Shown: in pieces, positions 16,952 to 25,959 of the stretch
How the letters are laid out: each line of letters begins with the position of its first letter
How positions within the stretch are numbered: position 1 is the stretch's first letter
NCBI GenBank assembly: GCA_029961045.1
Contig: JASBVN010000023.1
Coordinates: 1-49,320, forward strand
Direction: 5' to 3'
Length of the DNA: 49,320 nt
DNA from: Alicyclobacillaceae bacterium
GTDB lineage: Bacteria; Bacillota; Bacilli; Kyrpidiales; Kyrpidiaceae
Translations under genes and position numbers: made by a program
The notes under the pieces: model-generated
Told to the model about the DNA's origin: nothing
The model's input: the letters and a program-made list of their open reading frames with translations, nothing else
Databases searched by the model: none

Positions 16952-18364
16952 TCATACCTGCCTCCTCTGTAGCCAGCTCTGTACCCTACGCACGTTCAGT
17001 GCTAACACACTAGCTACGTAAGCCGTGATGCCCACGATCACCTTTAGGAACAAATGGAAACGTTCCTCTGAGGGAGGGAATAGGATAAGAACAATGCTCA
17101 TTAATAGTGTCGCGAGGGCAATCTTCATCGTTTGGCGTATATCAAGACTGATTACAAAAACCTTCCTACCAAGATATGCGCTTAAGATCAATGCTAACCC
17201 ATAAGCTCCTAAGGTTGCCCAAGCAGCCCCGACTAGACCCCACTTAGGAATCAAAAAAAGGTTCAACACCGAGTTGGTCAGAGCTGCCGCTCCTGTCACC
17301 CACACCTGGCCCATCGTATACTTCCCAAGCTGAAAAGCCAAATCAAAGTGGTAGGTCTTTATTCCAGCCACAAAGGTCGCGAGTGCGATCCAGTGTATCA
17401 GGGGCGCACCCTCTTCCCGGAAAGGGCTACCCAACATCATGCTGCCAATTTCAGTAGATAATAATATAATTCCAGCCGTAGCTGGAAGGCTTACCATCAA
17501 TAACAAGGTACTGTTTCGTATCAGTTGTGTTTGGGCGGCCGATATTCCTTCATTTTCCAGAGCACGTACAGCCAGAGGATAGGCGGCTGAATTAACCACC
17601 ATCATAAGCATTGTAATGAGAGCCCACGGCACGTTGTAACCAGCCGCATAGACTCCAGCAGGACCTTCTCCAAGAAAATAAGCAACAAAAAAACGATCTG
17701 AGCTGCTTACCACAAAGTCAAGGGCAAAGGTAGCCGTAAGAGGCAACCCGTAGTGCAGTACCTGCCCTACAAGCTCACGGACTGCCTGGAACCGAACCCC
17801 CACCCATTCGGCCCTGCTTAGGATCATGCCTCCTAAAAGCATTCCAAACAAGAGGCCAACAAGAAGCCCATAAGTCCCATATCCCAAGAGTACCAGAACG
17901 GCCCCCATGCCCAGGGCACTTACGGCCTTTAGCCCTGAGGCCACTCCGTATCGCAGGGGCTGGAGTTTGCTTCTGAAAAGCTCCAAGTTCAACTCGAACC
18001 AGGCCTGAGCCCAAAGCAGCGGCACCGCCAAGAGCAAGAGCCCCCGCCAAGTGGGATCCGGCCAGAGCAGAACCAGGCCCAGTCCCAGGCCCCCCGTAAG
18101 GAGTGCCTCCACGGTAAACCCGGCCAGGATGGTCCCTAGAAGGGGGCTTGGGTTTTCCAAGTACGCAGGTAAAAACCGCAGCAGGGAAAGTCTGAGCCAC
18201 TGGAAAAAGACCACATTGAAAAACCCCACCCCTGCGACAACCAGAGCATAGCGCCCGTACTCCTCGGGTGGAAGAAGCCGGGTGAACACGGCAATAGCCA
18301 CGAAGTTGACAACACCAGGCAGGCCACGGGCCAAGAGATAAAGGGCGCTATGTCTGAGGAGCAT
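16952..18364 (-). CDS. Lipid-linked oligosaccharide flippase (Wzx-like, MATE/MOP superfamily)
   Basis: About 470 residues, almost entirely hydrophobic, with 12-14 predicted membrane helices. The start ([23 protein letters not shown]) and the [16 protein letters not shown] segment after the first helix are typical of polysaccharide-biosynthesis flippases. It would move undecaprenyl-linked repeat units to the outer face for the polymerase. ATG at 18364 has GGAGTGG about 10 bases upstream; the open frame extends further but into the upstream gene. It overlaps the truncated epimerase by 17 bases. Confidence 0.9.
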   Translation of the reverse strand: MLLRHSALYLLARGLPGVVNFVAIAVFTRLLPPEEYGRYALVVAGVGFFNVVFFQWLRLSLLRFLPAYLENPSPLLGTILAGFTVEALLTGGLGLGLVLLWPDPTWRGLLLLAVPLLWAQAWFELNLELFRSKLQPLRYGVASGLKAVSALGMGAVLVLLGYGTYGLLVGLLFGMLLGGMILSRAEWVGVRFQAVRELVGQVLHYGLPLTATFALDFVVSSSDRFFVAYFLGEGPAGVYAAGYNVPWALITMLMMVVNSAAYPLAVRALENEGISAAQTQLIRNSTLLLMVSLPATAGIILLSTEIGSMMLGSPFREEGAPLIHWIALATFVAGIKTYHFDLAFQLGKYTMGQVWVTGAAALTNSVLNLFLIPKWGLVGAAWATLGAYGLALILSAYLGRKVFVISLDIRQTMKIALATLLMSIVLILFPPSEERFHLFLKVIVGITAYVASVLALNVRRVQSWLQRRQV

Positions 18365-18665
18365 AAGCGGTGATCCACTCCGCAAAGCGTTTGAGGCCTT
18401 CGTGGAAAGGCGTCCGGCGCCGAAAGCCCCATCCCCGGGCAAACTCCAAGAGCGCCAACTGCTTGCGAAGCCCCTCCAGATCGCGGATATCCGCCTCAAC
18501 CAGGCAGTAGTCGGCCTGTCCCAGGTGTTGCTCGATGTTCTTGCGCTTGACGGCAGGGTCATAGAAATTGTCCACCACCGTCACGCGCCAGTCTTCGGCC
18601 AGAAGCCGGTCCACCAAGTGGCTGCCGATGCAACCCGCCCCGCCTGTCACCAGTGCATGCTTCAC
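18348..18665 (-). pseudogene. Internally deleted NAD-dependent sugar epimerase
   Basis: Only 105 codons. The first 70 or so ([33 protein letters not shown] and the [10 protein letters not shown] segment) are a normal extended-SDR Rossmann start. The next residues jump to a C-terminal epimerase tail, [20 protein letters not shown]. The Tyr-x3-Lys catalytic region and most of the substrate domain are missing, about 200 residues compared with the intact homologue at 11963. The reading frame across the join is intact, so it may still be translated. GTG at 18665 overlaps the ugd stop. It should have no epimerase activity. Confidence 0.75.
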
Positions 18666-20062
18666 CGTCCCACCCCCAGATAAGTAAACCCGGCCCGCCG
18701 TACCGCTTCCGGCGCAAACAGGTTCCTTCCGTCTACGAATACCGGTGTGCGCATGAGCCGGGCCAGTCGCTCGAGGTTCAGATTCCGGTACTCGCCCCAT
18801 TCGGTGGCCAACACCAGGGCATCGGCCCCATCGGCGAGCTGGTAGGGATCCTCCAAAAATTCCACCTCCCATTCCTCCCCTGAAACCCCGTGCATATCCG
18901 CGAGCGCGGCACGGGCATTGGCCAAGGCCACCGGGTCGTGAGCGCGCACATGGGCACCGCGCTCGAGCAACAGCCTGATCACATCCAGCGCCGGCGACTC
19001 GCGCACATCGTCAGTGCCGGGCTTGAAAGCCAGGCCCAAAATGCCGATCGTGCGGCCGCGCACCCCTTTGAGAGCTACTTGCAATTTTTCCACCGCCCGC
19101 TGGCGCTGGCGGGAATTGACCGTACGGGCGGCTTCCACAATGGGCAATTCGTAACTGTACTCCTGGCCCACCGCGATCAGGGCTGCGGTATCCTTTGGAA
19201 AGCAACTGCCTCCCCACCCCAGCCCTGCTTTCAGGAAACGGGCACCGATGCGGGAATCGAGGCCGATCCCCCGGGCCACCTCGGTCACATCGGCGCCCAC
19301 CTTTTCGCACAGGCCGGCAATTTCGTTGATGAAGCTGATTTTGAGGGCCAGAAAGGCATTGGCCGCGTACTTGATCATCTCGGCGCTGGTGGGGTCCGTG
19401 GTGATAAGCGGAGGCGGTCCGTAGCCCCCCGGCCGGGGCAAGAACGCCGGAGGCTCAAAGGTTTGTTCCAAGATCGGTCTGTAAAGCCGCCTCACGGTCT
19501 CCACGGCCTCCGCGTCCAGAGCGCCCACCACTATGCGGTCGGGATAGAAGCTGTCGTAAAGGGCCATGCCCTCACGCAAAAACTCCGGATTGGAGGCGAT
19601 CCGCACCTCGGCCTTCACGCCCCGTTCGGTCAGGATCCTTTCCATGACGTGAGCCACCCGACGGTTCGCCCCGATGGGCACGGTCGACTTGATCACCAGG
19701 CAGTAGGCGCGCCCCGGAAGCAGGCCCTCGGCCACTTCCCGGGCGGCCGCTTCCACATAGCGGGTGTCGGCCTCGCCATTTTGTTTGGATGGGGTGCCCA
19801 CGGCGATCAGGATCACATCCGCCTGACCGACCGCCTCGCTGAGGCGACCGGTAAAGGCAAGCCGTTCGCCCAGAGAAGCGAGCAGTTCTTGCACCCCGGC
19901 CTCATGGATCGGGCTTTTTCCCGCACGCAGCCGCTTCAGCTTTTCCGGATCCTTGTCTACTCCGATCACCCGGTGACCCAGATAGGCCAGGGTCACGCCT
20001 GTGGTGAGCCCGACGTAACCGGTTCCCACCACCACTACCTTCATCGATTCCATCGGCCCCAT
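18662..20062 (-). CDS. ugd: UDP-glucose 6-dehydrogenase
   Basis: About 466 residues. It oxidises UDP-glucose to UDP-glucuronate with two NAD+ and so supplies an acidic sugar for the polysaccharide. It has the N-terminal NAD-binding [18 protein letters not shown], the central dimerisation helix [22 protein letters not shown] and the catalytic cysteine loop [13 protein letters not shown]. The C-terminal UDP-binding region contains [21 protein letters not shown] at 20062 follows AGGGGTGA. It is the first gene of the ugd-epimerase-wzx-GT run and is preceded by a structured leader. Confidence 0.93.
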   Translation of the reverse strand: MGPMESMKVVVVGTGYVGLTTGVTLAYLGHRVIGVDKDPEKLKRLRAGKSPIHEAGVQELLASLGERLAFTGRLSEAVGQADVILIAVGTPSKQNGEADTRYVEAAAREVAEGLLPGRAYCLVIKSTVPIGANRRVAHVMERILTERGVKAEVRIASNPEFLREGMALYDSFYPDRIVVGALDAEAVETVRRLYRPILEQTFEPPAFLPRPGGYGPPPLITTDPTSAEMIKYAANAFLALKISFINEIAGLCEKVGADVTEVARGIGLDSRIGARFLKAGLGWGGSCFPKDTAALIAVGQEYSYELPIVEAARTVNSRQRQRAVEKLQVALKGVRGRTIGILGLAFKPGTDDVRESPALDVIRLLLERGAHVRAHDPVALANARAALADMHGVSGEEWEVEFLEDPYQLADGADALVLATEWGEYRNLNLERLARLMRTPVFVDGRNLFAPEAVRRAGFTYLGVGR

Positions 20063-20199
20063 TAGGCGTCACCCCTTACAAAAAGAGAGCAAGAAAAAGC
20101 ATAATCCGTGAAGGTGAGCTTCACTATCCTGGTCAAGCGACTCCGTATCGCGGCACGAGGCGCACCTCTAACGGCAAAGATGTATGTAGATGTATGTAT

Positions 20200-20316
20200 T
20201 CGGGCATCGAACCCGCCCTCACGCCGCACCCTTGGCGACTGGCGCCTAAGGTAGGACGCCCCCTACCCACAGCACGGCCGAGTGCTCCATTGATAACGGT
20301 TAGGAAGCCTCACCGA
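20200..20316 (-). ncRNA. Candidate structured leader RNA upstream of ugd
   Basis: Read on the minus strand, about 116 bases fold into five successive stem-loops. They are CGGTGAGG/CCTAACCG (20315-20297, one mismatch), AGCAC/GTGCT (20286-20271), GGTAGG/CCTACC (20267-20250), a GGCG/CGCC stem (about 20248-20233) and CGGG/CCCG (20215-20201). They lie about 140 bases before the ugd start and after the SLH-gene terminator, so they would be in the ugd leader. I cannot match it to a known riboswitch consensus from memory. Because it precedes exopolysaccharide genes in a Firmicute, an EAR/epsC-type antitermination element is the leading hypothesis. Strand is inferred from the downstream operon. Confidence 0.5.
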
Positions 20317-20447
20317 ACCACTTCTCTCTCCGGATTCCGGCCGCACTCCCCGTCTCCGGCGGAAAACCGGCGCACCTGTGAATCTAGCGACCTTATTCAT
20401 ATAAATTCGCAGAGCCGTGTGCAAGTGTGTCGCAGAGTCGTTCAAAA

Positions 20448-20481
20448 GAAGGGCTGCCGGCCGGACCGACAGCCCTCTTCC
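20448..20481 (-). terminator. Rho-independent terminator after the SLH-protein gene
   Basis: On the minus strand GAGGGCTG and the matching CAGCCCTTC close a GC-rich stem through CGGTCCGGCCG, followed by TTTTG. It lies about 40 bases after the stop codon of the SLH-domain gene and separates it from the ugd transcript. Confidence 0.75.
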
Positions 20482-20520
20482 ATGAAAGAATGCCGTCTCT
20501 TTTCTTCAAGCGGAGGGCCT

Positions 20521-22776
20521 CTAGTTGATCAGACCCGCCAGCTTCAGCAACTTGTAGACCAAAGTGGACATCTCCGCCCGGGTGGTCTTGCCGGCCGGTT
20601 GGAAGGACCCGTCCGGGTACCCTTTGATGAGCCCCTGAGAGGTCAACGTTCCGACGGCGTCGACGAACGCGGTGCTCACATTCTTGCCGTCGGTGAACCG
20701 GCCGACCGCCTGAACAGCCCGATCGCGGTCGACGCCGGTGTCGGTCTTCAGAAACTTCTCCGCGTTGTAGAGCATTTGCGCCGCCTCTTCCCGGCTGATC
20801 TGCGCCGAGGGACGGAATGTGCCATCCGTATATCCGTGCACCAGCCCCGCTTTCACCGCCGCACCGACATAGGGCCCGTACCAAGCGCTCTGTTCCACAT
20901 CCGGGAATGGAGAGCCGTTCACCGGCTCCAGCCCGAGGCTTCTCACGAGAATCGTGGCAAACTCGGCCCGTGTGATCGGCCGGTCGGGATAGAATTTGCC
21001 GTCCGGATAGCCGACCACCACCAGCCGGTTGGCCAGTCCCCCAATGAAATCCGCCCCCCAGTACCCGCCGGGCACATCGGCGAACGAGCGGTTCACCTTG
21101 ACCACTGTGTAGGTCGAATCGTGCGGAACCATGATCTTGGCCACGCCATTTACCACGACGGTGGGCGCGGGCACGAACGCCGTCCGGTCGCCTTCTCCGA
21201 CCACCATCACGCCCGCCGCCTGGCCGGCCGGGACACCTCTGTCCTGCAGGGGCACCTGGTGCACAATGTAGTGGTTTCCGAAATTCGTCAATTCCTGGGC
21301 CTTTCCGTTCTCAAAAGTGACCTGAATGCTAAAATTCAGCACCGGCGCGATCACGGGCAGGCCCCCGCGCTGAGCAGCTTCGGACACTTGGCGGCTCCGG
21401 GCGTCGGAAGCCAGTGAGACGGTAAACGAGACCTTGACCTTTGTGGCATCGAGCCTGTCCTCCGGCACCCCGAGCGCACCCGCGATGACATCCTTCGTCA
21501 CGGCATCGGCCGGCACCGTAAGCGCCCCGACCGCGGTCCGGATCGTCAGCACCCGCCGGGCGCTCTGTTGCAGCTGATTGAGCGTGTCCAGAGTCAGGTT
21601 GGCCTGTGCGCCCTTCGCGTTATCCCTCTGCGGAACGTTGACGATGATCTCTTTCACATTCGGGTTCCCTAGAACCGAGGACAAATCCCCGGCTGTGACG
21701 TCCACACTCGATACCACCTGGCCGTCACCGGTCGTAACCGATGTCACCGGGCCGGAGGGCGTCACCACCGAACCGCCGTTGCTCGGGGGAGGTGAAGGAG
21801 GTGCGGGGGTTCCGCCGCCACCACCCCCACCTCCTCCGCCGGACGTCTGCAGAGACACGGAGACCTTGTACAACTCAACGACGGGCCCCCCGCTTCCCAG
21901 AAAGCTGAGGGATTTTTTCGCCGTCAACGTCCCCGGCCCGTTCACCGTAATGAAACCGGACGAATCCACTGTGATCGCCGGGGTATCGCTCGACCAGGAA
22001 ATCCCCCCGAGAACCTGACCGTTGAATACCGGCGTCCCGTCGAGCTTGAGGACCGGTTTTAACGTGACTCCTTTGGGGACGACGATAGAAGATCCGGAAT
22101 ATGTAATGGTTGGGGAGTTGAGGTCTGTAAAAGACGCTTTGACCCGCTTCGGAAGATAATCTTTGATCACCGTCTGGCGTGCATCCTTCAGAGACGGCAC
22201 TTGACTCTGCAGGTTCTGCAACACCGTCAGCGGATCCAGACCGAAGGTATTGGTCAGGACGTCATAGATGATGTTCCAATTGCTGGGAACCTGCGCCAGA
22301 ACAAGCCCCTGGACAAACTCCACAAAGTCGCCGACTGTCAAACCGCTGCCGGAAATCACATTGGCATGGTCGTTTTTAAAATTATTCAATTGATCTTGAA
22401 TGGTAGAATCGACGTTGCCCTGGGAATCCAGGACCTGTCCTCCCGCATCCACGATGTCCTTGACAATCTCCGATAGGTCCGCGAGCGCTTGGGGAAGATC
22501 CGGATCGTTGGAATTTCCGAGAACGCTGTTCCATGTGGTTGAATCACTCGGCAGGTTGTCGACGGCGCCTTGGATGGTCTGCCAGTCGCTCGCCGAAACG
22601 GACGAAACCACACTTTTCAGATCCTGCACCGACAGAGCGAACTTCTTCACCTGATCGAGAGCCGTCTGCGAGACCGTTGGCCCGGCGGCATACACGGGCG
22701 CGGCAACCGCGGCGACCGGCGTCACCGCCAGAAATACTGTCGCCGCACCGAACCCCCACTTGCGGATTCTGCTCAT
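20521..22776 (-). CDS. Secreted S-layer-homology (SLH) domain protein
   Basis: About 751 residues. The N-terminus is a signal peptide (basic SRIRKWG, hydrophobic stretch, cleavage after AAPVYA). A helical region of about 190 residues follows, then a Big-type immunoglobulin-like region, then a Gly run and Pro-rich linker near residue 320. After a further beta-rich domain come three SLH repeats near the C-terminus, each with the GYPDG/GYTDG-x-F-x-P pattern. SLH domains normally anchor proteins to pyruvylated secondary wall polymers. ATG at 22776 has GAGAGGAG upstream. Being in the Cps phosphoregulator cluster, it may display or bind the polysaccharide. The N-terminal region is unrecognised. Confidence 0.88.
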   Translation of the reverse strand: MSRIRKWGFGAATVFLAVTPVAAVAAPVYAAGPTVSQTALDQVKKFALSVQDLKSVVSSVSASDWQTIQGAVDNLPSDSTTWNSVLGNSNDPDLPQALADLSEIVKDIVDAGGQVLDSQGNVDSTIQDQLNNFKNDHANVISGSGLTVGDFVEFVQGLVLAQVPSNWNIIYDVLTNTFGLDPLTVLQNLQSQVPSLKDARQTVIKDYLPKRVKASFTDLNSPTITYSGSSIVVPKGVTLKPVLKLDGTPVFNGQVLGGISWSSDTPAITVDSSGFITVNGPGTLTAKKSLSFLGSGGPVVELYKVSVSLQTSGGGGGGGGGGTPAPPSPPPSNGGSVVTPSGPVTSVTTGDGQVVSSVDVTAGDLSSVLGNPNVKEIIVNVPQRDNAKGAQANLTLDTLNQLQQSARRVLTIRTAVGALTVPADAVTKDVIAGALGVPEDRLDATKVKVSFTVSLASDARSRQVSEAAQRGGLPVIAPVLNFSIQVTFENGKAQELTNFGNHYIVHQVPLQDRGVPAGQAAGVMVVGEGDRTAFVPAPTVVVNGVAKIMVPHDSTYTVVKVNRSFADVPGGYWGADFIGGLANRLVVVGYPDGKFYPDRPITRAEFATILVRSLGLEPVNGSPFPDVEQSAWYGPYVGAAVKAGLVHGYTDGTFRPSAQISREEAAQMLYNAEKFLKTDTGVDRDRAVQAVGRFTDGKNVSTAFVDAVGTLTSQGLIKGYPDGSFQPAGKTTRAEMSTLVYKLLKLAGLIN

Positions 22777-22873
22777 TCCGTCATGCTCCTCTCTCTAAAT
22801 TTCCTCCGCCAAAGGCGAAAGATTGCGATCATCTTCCGGAGTAAGCTGGTCGCATGTTCGGATCCCGGCAGGC

Positions 22874-23689
22874 TCATCCGCTCCGTGACCACAGCAGGCG
22901 TTTTCGGGGCGGAGACCACGGCACCTGCCGCAAGGTGCCGGCGGAATCCCCGGCAAGAACAACCCGAGCATTGGCCAACAGCGCTTCCGCAGCCTGCTCG
23001 CCTCCGTGTTCCCGGACCCAGCCGAGAGCCTTTTGAACGTCGGGCCTCCGCTTGGCCAGGTCGTGGGCGTCGCTGGCCATCACGTGGCACAAACCCCGTT
23101 CGAGCATCCACACCGCCCTTCGCCGGGGACCGCGGCCCCAAGTACCCAGGACGCTGCTCCAGGTCACTTGGCACAGACCGCCGCGCTCCACCCACTCTTT
23201 TATCAACGCCCCGTTGTACACCATCGCGGGATAGCGCTCGGGATGGGCCAAGATCGGGGTCACTCCGAACACGAGAAACTCGTGGGCCACCTCCAGCCAA
23301 TCCCGAGGGATCTCCCGCATGGGCAGCTCCACCAGGACGTACCGGCCACCGCCCCAATCTCGCGGGATGGCCCCCGCGGCCCACGCGTCGAGGGCGGCCC
23401 CGGTCAACCGCACCTCGGCCCCGAGATACAAGTCCACCGTCAGCCCCCGGTCTTCCGCCGCTTCCCGCAAAACGGAAAAGGCACGCCGCACCTCCTCTTC
23501 CGGAACCCGGTACCGCCGGTCGAACATGTGCGGCGTGCAAACCGCCGCTTTCACCCCCTGGTTGACCATCTCCTCCAGCAGCGCCGCCGCCTCCTCGGTC
23601 GACGCCGGTCCGTCGTCCACGCCGGGCAACAGGTGGACGTGCAAGTCCACCAGTCCTCCGTGCACGGCGGATTCCCATCCTCCGATCAT
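22874..23689 (-). CDS. PHP-family protein-tyrosine phosphatase (CpsB/YwqE-like)
   Basis: About 271 residues. It shows the metal-binding PHP pattern VDLHVHLLPGVDDGP, followed by CTPHMFDR, EVRL, HPERYP and a C-terminal MASDAHDL motif, which give the expected His/Asp/Glu metal ligands. The family uses a Mn-type cluster to dephosphorylate the tyrosine-rich tail of the cognate BY-kinase. It lies directly downstream of that kinase gene. The ATG at 23689 leads into the MIGGWESAVHGG start. Confidence 0.92.
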   Translation of the reverse strand: MIGGWESAVHGGLVDLHVHLLPGVDDGPASTEEAAALLEEMVNQGVKAAVCTPHMFDRRYRVPEEEVRRAFSVLREAAEDRGLTVDLYLGAEVRLTGAALDAWAAGAIPRDWGGGRYVLVELPMREIPRDWLEVAHEFLVFGVTPILAHPERYPAMVYNGALIKEWVERGGLCQVTWSSVLGTWGRGPRRRAVWMLERGLCHVMASDAHDLAKRRPDVQKALGWVREHGGEQAAEALLANARVVLAGDSAGTLRQVPWSPPRKRLLWSRSG

Positions 23690-23713
23690 GGGCCATCTCC
23701 TCAGTGCCTTAAG

Positions 23714-24415
23714 TTAAACCTCCCCACCATACGAATACGGATAATAATAGGAATATCCGTCCCCACTTTTCTCCCGCTTATCGTTGAGCACGACACCGAG
23801 AACGCGGGCTTTGGCCAAATCCAGGAGCTGCCTGGCTTTGACCGCCGCCTCCCGGGGCACGCGACCCACCCGGATCACCCAGAGGACGCCGTCGACCATG
23901 GAGGACAGGATTTGAGCATCGGCCACCGGCAAGATGGGTGGGGCGTCGAGAATGACCAGATCGTACTCTTCCTCAACCCGCTTCAAGAGCGCCTTCATTC
24001 GCTCCGACCCCAGGAGTTCGGCGGGATTGGGAGGGAGGGGGCCGCTCGTCAACACCTCGAGTCCTTCCACCTGAAAGCGGACAATCGCCTGGGCGAGATC
24101 CCGCTCCCCGATCAGTACCGACGTCAACCCTACCCGATTTGACAGGGTCATGAGGTGGTGGATGGACGGTTTGCGCAGGTCGGCGTCGATCAGCAGCACA
24201 CGCCGCCCCGCCTGAGCTTCCACCACTGCGAGATTGGCGGATGTGACCGTCTTGCCCTCCAACGGCGTACAACTGGTGACGACCAGAGAGCGCACCTCGG
24301 AGGCCGCCGCCGCGAACTCGATGTTGGTACGGAGGGAACGGTAGCCTTCCACAATGGGGGACTGGGGATGAAAGCAGGCAATCAGTTTGCCATGTTGACT
24401 ATCCTTGCGCGCCAC
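23714..24415 (-). CDS. Bacterial tyrosine kinase (BY-kinase, CpsD/YwqD-like)
   Basis: About 233 residues. It has a P-loop variant (CTPLEGKTVTSANLA), Walker A' LLIDADLRKPS and Walker B LVILDAPPIL. Its short C-terminal tail, GDGYSYYYPYSYGG, contains six tyrosines that would be autophosphorylated. As in other Gram-positives the kinase lacks its own membrane domain and needs the CpsC-like protein encoded just upstream (17-base overlap). Cycles of phosphorylation and CpsB dephosphorylation control polysaccharide chain length and output. GTG at 24415 is the start. Confidence 0.93.
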   Translation of the reverse strand: MARKDSQHGKLIACFHPQSPIVEGYRSLRTNIEFAAAASEVRSLVVTSCTPLEGKTVTSANLAVVEAQAGRRVLLIDADLRKPSIHHLMTLSNRVGLTSVLIGERDLAQAIVRFQVEGLEVLTSGPLPPNPAELLGSERMKALLKRVEEEYDLVILDAPPILPVADAQILSSMVDGVLWVIRVGRVPREAAVKARQLLDLAKARVLGVVLNDKREKSGDGYSYYYPYSYGGEV

Positions 24416-25199
24416 TTCCGGCTTCCCCCTTGCCTGCGGCCGCCTCGGTGACCGCCAGTTTCGGGGCCTCCGGCCTCTCCACAGCCCCGGGCGCCGTCCC
24501 CTCTTCCTTCGGCGGGTATCCGCCGATGTGTCCGATCACAGCGAGAACCGGCATCTCCAAGTACCGGTATACATCCTCCTCCGCGCGGATCGTCGTGTCG
24601 AGATACTCCAGTAGCACCGCCAGGCCGGCGCCGACCATCAGGCCGAGGACGACGGCAATCGCCGTATTCAGCAGAGGCTTAGGTTTCACAGGCTGGAGAT
24701 TGGACAACACCACCGCCCGATCGACAATCTGCACATTCTCTACATTCATGAGAGACACGATCTTGGCCTTGAATACATCGGCCAAGGTATTGGCGATGGC
24801 GGCTGCGAGAGCAGGATCGTGATCGATCACTGAAATGGACAGAACTTGGGATTTGTCCACACTGCCGACGTGAACCTTCCTGTCGAGTTGGTCCACCGAC
24901 AGGGAAAGGTGAAGCCTGTCGATGACCTCCTGGGCGATCGACCGGCTCTTGATGATTTCTTCGTAGGTTTTCACCAGCGCCTCGTTGGCCATGATCTCGT
25001 TGTAAATCAACTGGTCATTGGTCGGTTTCTTGTTCACCAAAAGCGTGGTGGTCAACTGGTATTCGGGTTTGAGTACAAAATAGCTGATACTTGCGCTCAT
25101 CACGCCCGCCAAGACGGTGATCGTCACGATCAACCAGAGTCTTTTTCGGAACATACGGAAAATTTCTCGCAACTCAATAACATCCTCTTGATACTCCAT
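24399..25199 (-). CDS. Polysaccharide co-polymerase/BY-kinase activator (CpsC/YwqC-like, Wzz family)
   Basis: About 266 residues. A Wzz domain start (YQEDVIELREIFRMFRKRLWLIVTITVLAGVMSASISYFVL) holds the first membrane helix. An extracellular helical region and a second helix (LLNTAIAVVLGLMVGAGLAVLLEYLDTTI) with the Pro-rich PVKPKP motif before it follow. A cytoplasmic tail of about 60 residues, rich in Glu, Gly and Ala, would activate CpsD. ATG at 25199 has AGGAGG 6 bases upstream. It is the first gene of the cpsC-cpsD-cpsB-SLH operon. Confidence 0.92.
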   Translation of the reverse strand: MEYQEDVIELREIFRMFRKRLWLIVTITVLAGVMSASISYFVLKPEYQLTTTLLVNKKPTNDQLIYNEIMANEALVKTYEEIIKSRSIAQEVIDRLHLSLSVDQLDRKVHVGSVDKSQVLSISVIDHDPALAAAIANTLADVFKAKIVSLMNVENVQIVDRAVVLSNLQPVKPKPLLNTAIAVVLGLMVGAGLAVLLEYLDTTIRAEEDVYRYLEMPVLAVIGHIGGYPPKEEGTAPGAVERPEAPKLAVTEAAAGKGEAGSGAQG

Positions 25200-25287
25200 A
25201 TGCGCCTCCTGTTTCCGTCCCTTCCGACAGTCTGGCGAAAACGGCGGTCACGGCCCGCTCTTCCTCGTTTTTGCACCCCCGTCCCTG

Positions 25288-25316
25288 AATCTGTATCATT
25301 GACTTCTATACAGATT
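25288..25316. promoter_or_regulatory. Perfect 9-base inverted repeat upstream of the cpsCDB operon
   Basis: AATCTGTAT (25288-25296) and ATACAGATT (25308-25316) are exact reverse complements separated by 11 bases, about 90 bases before the cpsC start. The spacing of about two helical turns between arm centres fits a dimeric regulator. It lies between the unknown secreted-protein gene and the operon. The protein that would bind is unknown. It is not followed by a T-tract, so a terminator is less likely. Confidence 0.5.
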
Positions 25317-25377
25317 CGTTCACTCACCGCAAAATTTCGTCCGTCCGAACTCAGGTGATCGCGCCTTGGTGCCGCCG

Positions 25378-25932
25378 TTAATTGGGCAATTTGCTCGCGG
25401 CGATCAAAGCGCGAATCTCCGCCGGCGAAAACCGCGACAGGAGGTCCGCTTTGGCGGCCCGCTTTTCCTCCGGTGTCATGCCGCGCAAGTACATGCTCAT
25501 ATATCTGGCAATCTCCGCCTGGGAAAATCGACTCATGGCGAATCGGATAGCCTCCGAGCGGCTGTGGAAGACAAGCTCGCCGCCACCGGCTCCGGACGGA
25601 GAGGAAAAAGATTGAGAAGGAGAAGAAGGAGGGGGAGAAGATTGGGACGCAGTCCCGTTGCCGCCGGAGGCCTCCGAAGGAGGATGAACAGACGCGCCGC
25701 CGGTGTTCCCTTCCGGCGATCCTTTGGCCGCGATTTGCCCCGCCGCCTGGTTCAATTGTGAAGCCACCCGGGGGTCCTGCGTCACCCGGTCCACCTGTTG
25801 TTGCACCGAGGGGTCTTGCAACAGGTTCGCAATGTGGTTCCCAGCCTTCTCCACGATGATTTGTTCCGCATACCAGGCGCCGCATCCGATCGCCGCGACC
25901 GCCGCAAGACCGGCCACCATCCATTTTCTCAC
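25378..25932 (-). CDS. Membrane-anchored or secreted protein of unknown function
   Basis: About 184 residues, family not recognised. It begins with a hydrophobic segment (MRKWMVAGLAAVAAIGCGAWYAEQ) that is either an anchor or a signal peptide. A helical part with repeated QQQVDRVTQDPRVASQLNQAAGQI follows. The middle is a disordered Ser/Pro/Gly linker of about 50 residues. The C-terminal domain has two similar segments, MSRFSQAEIARYMSM and LSRFSPAEIRALIAA, separated by TPEEKRAAKADL. It sits between galU and the cps regulators and may serve the same envelope system. Confidence 0.75.
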   Translation of the reverse strand: MRKWMVAGLAAVAAIGCGAWYAEQIIVEKAGNHIANLLQDPSVQQQVDRVTQDPRVASQLNQAAGQIAAKGSPEGNTGGASVHPPSEASGGNGTASQSSPPPSSPSQSFSSPSGAGGGELVFHSRSEAIRFAMSRFSQAEIARYMSMYLRGMTPEEKRAAKADLLSRFSPAEIRALIAASKLPN

Positions 25933-25959
25933 GGATTAGATTCCTCCTGCGTAGGTACT

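Noticed and set aside
20201..20260. tRNA-like GGTTCGA loop
   Set aside because: No acceptor stem, anticodon arm or correct spacing; better explained as one hairpin of the leader RNA.
20200..20316. M-box magnesium riboswitch
   Set aside because: It shares only GGTGAGGC. The conserved ACTGCCC and GACGCCAA-GGGT core elements are absent as I remember the consensus.
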